Assembly: GCA_036005125.1 (NCBI GenBank)
Contig: DASYQV010000040.1
Coordinates: 1 to 7,689, forward strand
Reading direction: 5' to 3'
DNA: 7,689 nucleotides
DNA from: DASYQV01 sp036005125
GTDB taxonomy: Bacteria > Acidobacteriota > Vicinamibacteria > Vicinamibacterales > UBA2999
Shown in pieces: positions 5,265 through 7,689 of this stretch. Numbering within the stretch: the first letter of the stretch is position 1; each line of letters starts with the position of its first letter. Made by a program: the position numbers and the translations under genes. Below the pieces are notes generated by a model. The model was not told where the DNA came from, ran no database searches, and worked only from the letters and a program-made list of their open reading frames with translations.

Positions 5265-7234
5265 CGCGACTCTCGCATCGACACCGGCTGGTACAGCTGG
5301 ACCGTATCGTCCTCGTCGATTTGCTCCAGGTCGAACGCTTCTATCGCAAACTCGATCAGGCTTGACGATGAGTGAGCCGTGTCGATCACGACGTAGCCGA
5401 TCGACGCCGTGTCGACGAAGCGTCTGGCGCGTTCCAGCGCCCGTTGGCGGGTTTCCTCATCGAGGGAGCGTCCCTCGCTCAGCACGAGCGGCGCGTCCAG
5501 CACGGGAGACCGCCGCAGCGCCGCCACCCGTCGCTTGGAGACGCGCGACAGATAGCCGCCGATCAGCCGCTTCTCGTGATGCGTCTGGTAGAACTGCGCG
5601 AGCGCGCTGAAGTTGCCAATCGAGGACGCTCCGTCACGGATTCCGAAAGGCAGTCCCACCACCCGCACATCACGCGGATCGACGGCGATGTGATCGTAAA
5701 TCCGCGGAACGGTTGCGAGCGCCAGCACGCGCTGCGTAGGCAGCAGCTCGAAGAGCAGGGCAAGCCCCACGACGCCGAGGACCACGGCCCGGCGGCTCGT
5801 CTCCCGCTCCGTGAGCGATCGCAGCGCCAACGCAAACAGCGCCGCGAGCGCCAGCATGACGACGATCCACAGACGCGTCGGTGTGCGCGCCAGGCCAATG
5901 AGCGGCACATACCGGAATAGCGCCCACGGGCCCGGTACATACGTGTTGAACCCTGCGACCTGAATGAACGGTCCGGCAGCCATCAAGGCGAACAGCACGC
6001 TGAGGCAGGTCCACCCGGGCGAGGGACGCCACCGGCAGCGGCGAAACGCGACCGCCATCGTCACGAGCGCAACGAGCGAGAGCGAACCGACGTTCTCGAC
6101 GTACCCATTGCGTCGTGTCTCGATGAATGTTTTGAATGCCTCTGGCACGAGCGCGTGGTTCGGATTCGGCATCACCATCGCCGCCACGTCCAGACCCGGT
6201 GGGCTGCTGCGCCAGAACGTCGGCGGCACGTCGAGACGATCCTCGAGGATCTGCTGTCCGAGCGCGTACAGGACCGGCGCGAGCAGGACCGCTGTCGCCA
6301 CCGACGCGGCAGCGGCGGCACGAATGGCCTTTTTCGTCCGGTCCGCGTCGGGCCACCAGACTTCAGGCCGGTATTTCACAGCGAGACGCGCCAGGCCGAG
6401 CAGCGTCAGAAAGAGCACGGGCGTATACAGTCCCCGCATGCTGATGACGCGCCCTGCGAACGTGAATCGCCACCCCTTCGAGAGCGCGATCGCGGCGATG
6501 AGCCCGGCGACGCAGACGATCAGAACGTCCAGCGCCCATCTGAGCTTGTTCCGGCGCCGTTCGTCATGGCGCTTCACAAGGCCGACCATCTGCGCCGTCA
6601 GATAGACGACGGCAATCATCAGGCAGTAGACCGCGTAATTCACGTCGCTCGCGAAAGCCCACGCGACGGTGGCGCCGAGCGCACGGCGTCGCGCCACCGC
6701 TCGCGCTCGGCCGTCCGCATCAGGAGAAGGACGAAGATCGGCAGCGGCGCCGCGGCCACCAGGCTGAAATGTGCCGTGCCGCGCGCGAGGAGCATCGGCG
6801 ACCAGGCAAACAGGAGCCCGGCAAGCCACGATTCGATCGCCGCCCCCCGCGTCAGCCGACGTGCCAACACGTACATCGCAGCGCCGGTCAGCGTCGCCAG
6901 CACGAGGTACACGACGTTGAACGTCCCGACCACGCCGAGCATCGGCCGCAACGGAAACGCAAGGACGTTGGCGAAGGTCGTGTAGTTGTGGAACGCGAGA
7001 TGGGTCGGGCCGTTCAGCGTCAGGATGCGGCCGGTGCGCAGCGGGATTCGTTGGCTCGGTCAGAATCTCGTGTCGAAAGACCCACTGGTTCCAGACATAC
7101 ACGCCGGTATCGCCGGCGGGAGACCCGGTCAGGTGCGTTTTCAGGTGCAGGCAGAGTGGCCAGGTGAAGAGGAGCGCCGCGACCGCATAAGCCAGGACGG
7201 CCCCGGCGTGCTGGCGCCACGTGGCAGGGAGCAT
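5261..7234 (-). CDS. Polytopic membrane protein, glycosyltransferase-C / YfhO-like, with two compensating frameshifts
   Basis: The nominal product is 657 residues. An N-terminal membrane helix (AGAVLAYAVAALLFTWPL) precedes GDTGVYVWNQWVFRHEI, where the acidic residue after helix 1 resembles the first extracytoplasmic loop of GT-C enzymes. Many hydrophobic segments follow (for example LDVLIVCVAGLIAAIAL, RLWIVVMLALAALFALAL, VVLGVVGLALLFELL), then a soluble C-terminal domain with GLPFGIRDG and QTHHEKRLIGGYLSR. Between about 7058 and 6680 the nominal frame reads as Arg/Pro-rich, non-membrane sequence, while another frame gives a continuous membrane-protein sequence, so the true protein needs two single-base corrections. 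The ATG at 7234 (complement) has a heptamer array 2 bases upstream and no ribosome-binding site. GT-C enzymes transfer sugars from lipid-linked donors in the periplasm; YfhO-like proteins act in lipoteichoic acid or polymer glycosylation. Exact function cannot be named. Either sequence error or a young pseudogene. Confidence 0.75.
   Translation of the reverse strand: MLPATWRQHAGAVLAYAVAALLFTWPLCLHLKTHLTGSPAGDTGVYVWNQWVFRHEILTEPTNPAAHRPHPDAERPDPSRVPQLHDLRQRPCVSVAADARRGRDVQRRVPRAGDADRRCDVRVGTSADAGGGDRIVACRAPVCLVADAPRARHGTFQPGGRGAAADLRPSPDADGRARAVARRRALGATVAWAFASDVNYAVYCLMIAVVYLTAQMVGLVKRHDERRRNKLRWALDVLIVCVAGLIAAIALSKGWRFTFAGRVISMRGLYTPVLFLTLLGLARLAVKYRPEVWWPDADRTKKAIRAAAAASVATAVLLAPVLYALGQQILEDRLDVPPTFWRSSPPGLDVAAMVMPNPNHALVPEAFKTFIETRRNGYVENVGSLSLVALVTMAVAFRRCRWRPSPGWTCLSVLFALMAAGPFIQVAGFNTYVPGPWALFRYVPLIGLARTPTRLWIVVMLALAALFALALRSLTERETSRRAVVLGVVGLALLFELLPTQRVLALATVPRIYDHIAVDPRDVRVVGLPFGIRDGASSIGNFSALAQFYQTHHEKRLIGGYLSRVSKRRVAALRRSPVLDAPLVLSEGRSLDEETRQRALERARRFVDTASIGYVVIDTAHSSSSLIEFAIEAFDLEQIDEDDTVQLYQPVSMRESR
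6680..7058 (-). other. Frame-shifted segment of the membrane protein gene
   Basis: In this interval the family-like protein is read one base out of the nominal frame. It gives SQRIPLRTGRILTLNG, then THLAFHNYTTFANVLAFPLR, MLGVVGTFNVVYLVLATLTG and SWLAGLLFAWSPMLLARG, and ends in ERWRDAV. Removing one C from the ACCGAG run (plus strand gg at 7058-7059) joins HEILT to SQRIPL; adding one C after GTGCGC (plus strand near 6678-6680) joins RDAVR to LGATVAWAF. Net change is zero, which is why the outer frame stays open. Confidence 0.85.
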
Positions 7235-7236
7235 GA

Positions 7237-7271
7237 GCAGTAGGCAGTAGGCAGTAAGCAGTAGGCAGCAA
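7237..7271. repeat. Heptamer array GCAGTAG, left arm
   Basis: Five tandem 7-mers: gcagtag, gcagtag, gcagtaa, gcagtag and a degenerate gcagcaa. Read on the minus strand this is CTACTGC repeated immediately 5' of the ATG of the membrane protein gene, so it would be in that gene's 5' leader. Confidence 0.9.
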
Positions 7272-7282
7272 ATTCAGTATTA

Positions 7283-7340
7283 GCCCGTTATGCGGCCACA
7301 CACGCGAATTCTGTACTCGTTGTGCGACCGCATAACGGGC
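7283..7340. repeat. Imperfect 20-bp inverted repeat (gcccgttatgcgg / ccgcataacgggc)
   Basis: Arms 7283-7302 and 7321-7340 pair over 20 bases with 2 mismatches; the outer 13 bases are perfect and the loop is 18 nt. It sits two bases before the GC hairpin of palindromic element copy 2 and may be part of the same mobile unit. No counterpart is seen beside copy 1. There is no T-run on either side, so it does not look like a terminator. Confidence 0.8.
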
Positions 7341-7342
7341 GA

Positions 7343-7431
7343 GGCGCGCGGAGCGCGCCAAAAAGACACTGGGTCTAACCAGGCGAGGGCTCTGCCGGGA
7401 TATCAAGGGCAGAGCCCGTGACTGGTTAGAT
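7343..7431. repeat. Composite palindromic element, copy 2 (59-bp attC-like palindrome)
   Basis: A GC hairpin (ggcgcgc 7343-7349, gcgcgcc 7353-7359) is followed by aaaaagacactg and then an imperfect palindrome at 7373-7431. Its outer arms tctaaccag / ctggttaga pair perfectly, a 4x4 internal loop (gcga / gtga) follows, then a 10-bp inner stem gggctctgcc / ggcagagccc with an 11-nt loop. The left arm aaccaggcgagggctctgcc matches copy 1 in 19 of 20 bases, and the right arm matches in 17 of 20. The 59-bp span starts with GTCTAAC and ends with GTTAGAT, which fit RYYYAAC and GTTRRRY of integron attC sites. No integrase or cassette array is visible. Confidence 0.8.
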
Positions 7432-7479
7432 ACCGCGCAGTGGCGCGAGCTCGAAGCTCGGAGTTCCATACAACGGCCC

Positions 7480-7533
<54 letters not shown>

Positions 7534-7560
7534 GTGGTACTCTTGCCGCGCCATGAAAGC

Positions 7561-7565
7561 GAGGA
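7561..7565 (+). promoter_or_regulatory. Ribosome binding site of the hydrolase gene
   Basis: GAGGA lies 5 bases before the ATG at 7571. It favours this start over the in-frame ATG at 7553, which has no purine-rich site upstream. Confidence 0.55.
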
Positions 7566-7570
7566 ATCAC

Positions 7571-7689
7571 ATGAGGAGAGCGTTCTTGCTTCTCTCGATC
7601 GTCGTGCTCCTGGGGGGCGGCCTCTGGGCCCAGAACAACGGGCGGTCTGGCTTCTCCACCGAGCGCCTGACACGCATCGATCGGCTGCT
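7571..7689 (+). CDS. Probable secreted beta-lactamase-family serine hydrolase (3' partial)
   Basis: Only about 39 residues are in the window. The product begins with MRR, a hydrophobic core (AFLLLSIVVLLGGGLW) and a plausible cleavage site after LWA, so it has a Sec signal peptide and is exported or anchored. The mature start includes FSTERLTRIDRLL, which resembles the helix that opens many class C beta-lactamase-related hydrolases and esterases (PF00144 type, consensus like FS.ERL.RID..L). The catalytic SxxK and YxN motifs would lie beyond the right edge and cannot be checked. ATG 7553 would add six residues (MKARNH). A weak extended -10-like TGGTACTCT occurs at 7535-7543, just after the heptamer array, which could make the array part of the promoter. 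The family call is based on one short motif. Confidence 0.6.
   Translation, partial: MRRAFLLLSIVVLLGGGLWAQNNGRSGFSTERLTRIDRL

Overview
The window is about 7.7 kb of GC-rich bacterial DNA with strongly GC-biased third codon positions. Gene content (MotB, soluble hybrid histidine kinases, a methyl-accepting chemotaxis protein, a large membrane protein, a serine-hydrolase start) and the heptamer arrays between genes (CTGATGC-type and CTACTGC-type) suggest a motile free-living bacterium. An Acidobacteriota/Vicinamibacteria-like soil or sediment genome is my best guess. That is an impression from style; no rRNA or marker gene is present to prove it.

Layout, left to right. (1) 1-546 (+): 3' part of a MotB stator protein, open at the left edge. 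(2) 547-709: short intergenic stretch with copy 1 of a composite palindromic element; its 22-bp inverted repeat runs over the start codon of the next gene. (3) 632-2701 (+): soluble hybrid histidine kinase, REC-PAS-DHp-ATPase-REC, all key residues present. (4) 2709-2866: two oppositely oriented arrays of a degenerate 7-bp repeat that together form a 39-bp imperfect inverted repeat. (5) 3007-3621 (+; possible longer start at 2863): small protein with a DHp phosphotransfer helix pair and a receiver but no ATPase domain. (6) 3672-5264 (+): chemoreceptor with two membrane helices and no recognisable HAMP domain. (7) 5261-7234 (-): polytopic membrane protein of the glycosyltransferase-C/YfhO-like kind, convergent with the chemoreceptor so that the stop codons overlap; its N-terminal third carries two compensating single-base frameshifts. 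(8) 7235-7570: repeat-rich divergent intergenic region with CTACTGC arrays beside both start codons, a 20-bp imperfect hairpin, and copy 2 of the palindromic element. (9) 7571-7689 (+): signal peptide and first residues of a probable beta-lactamase-family serine hydrolase, cut by the right edge.

The plus-strand genes from 1 to 5264 form a signalling and motility neighbourhood: flagellar stator, phosphorelay proteins and a chemoreceptor. Their common role is inferred from family and adjacency. The membrane protein and hydrolase look unrelated.

Most interesting is the non-coding architecture. Two copies of the same multi-hairpin element lie about 6.7 kb apart. Copy 2 spans 59 bp between ends that fit the integron attC consensus (RYYYAAC ... 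GTTRRRY), although there is no cassette context. Two related heptamer families are both arranged as inverted arrays whose CTnnTGC sense strand lies directly upstream of start codons.
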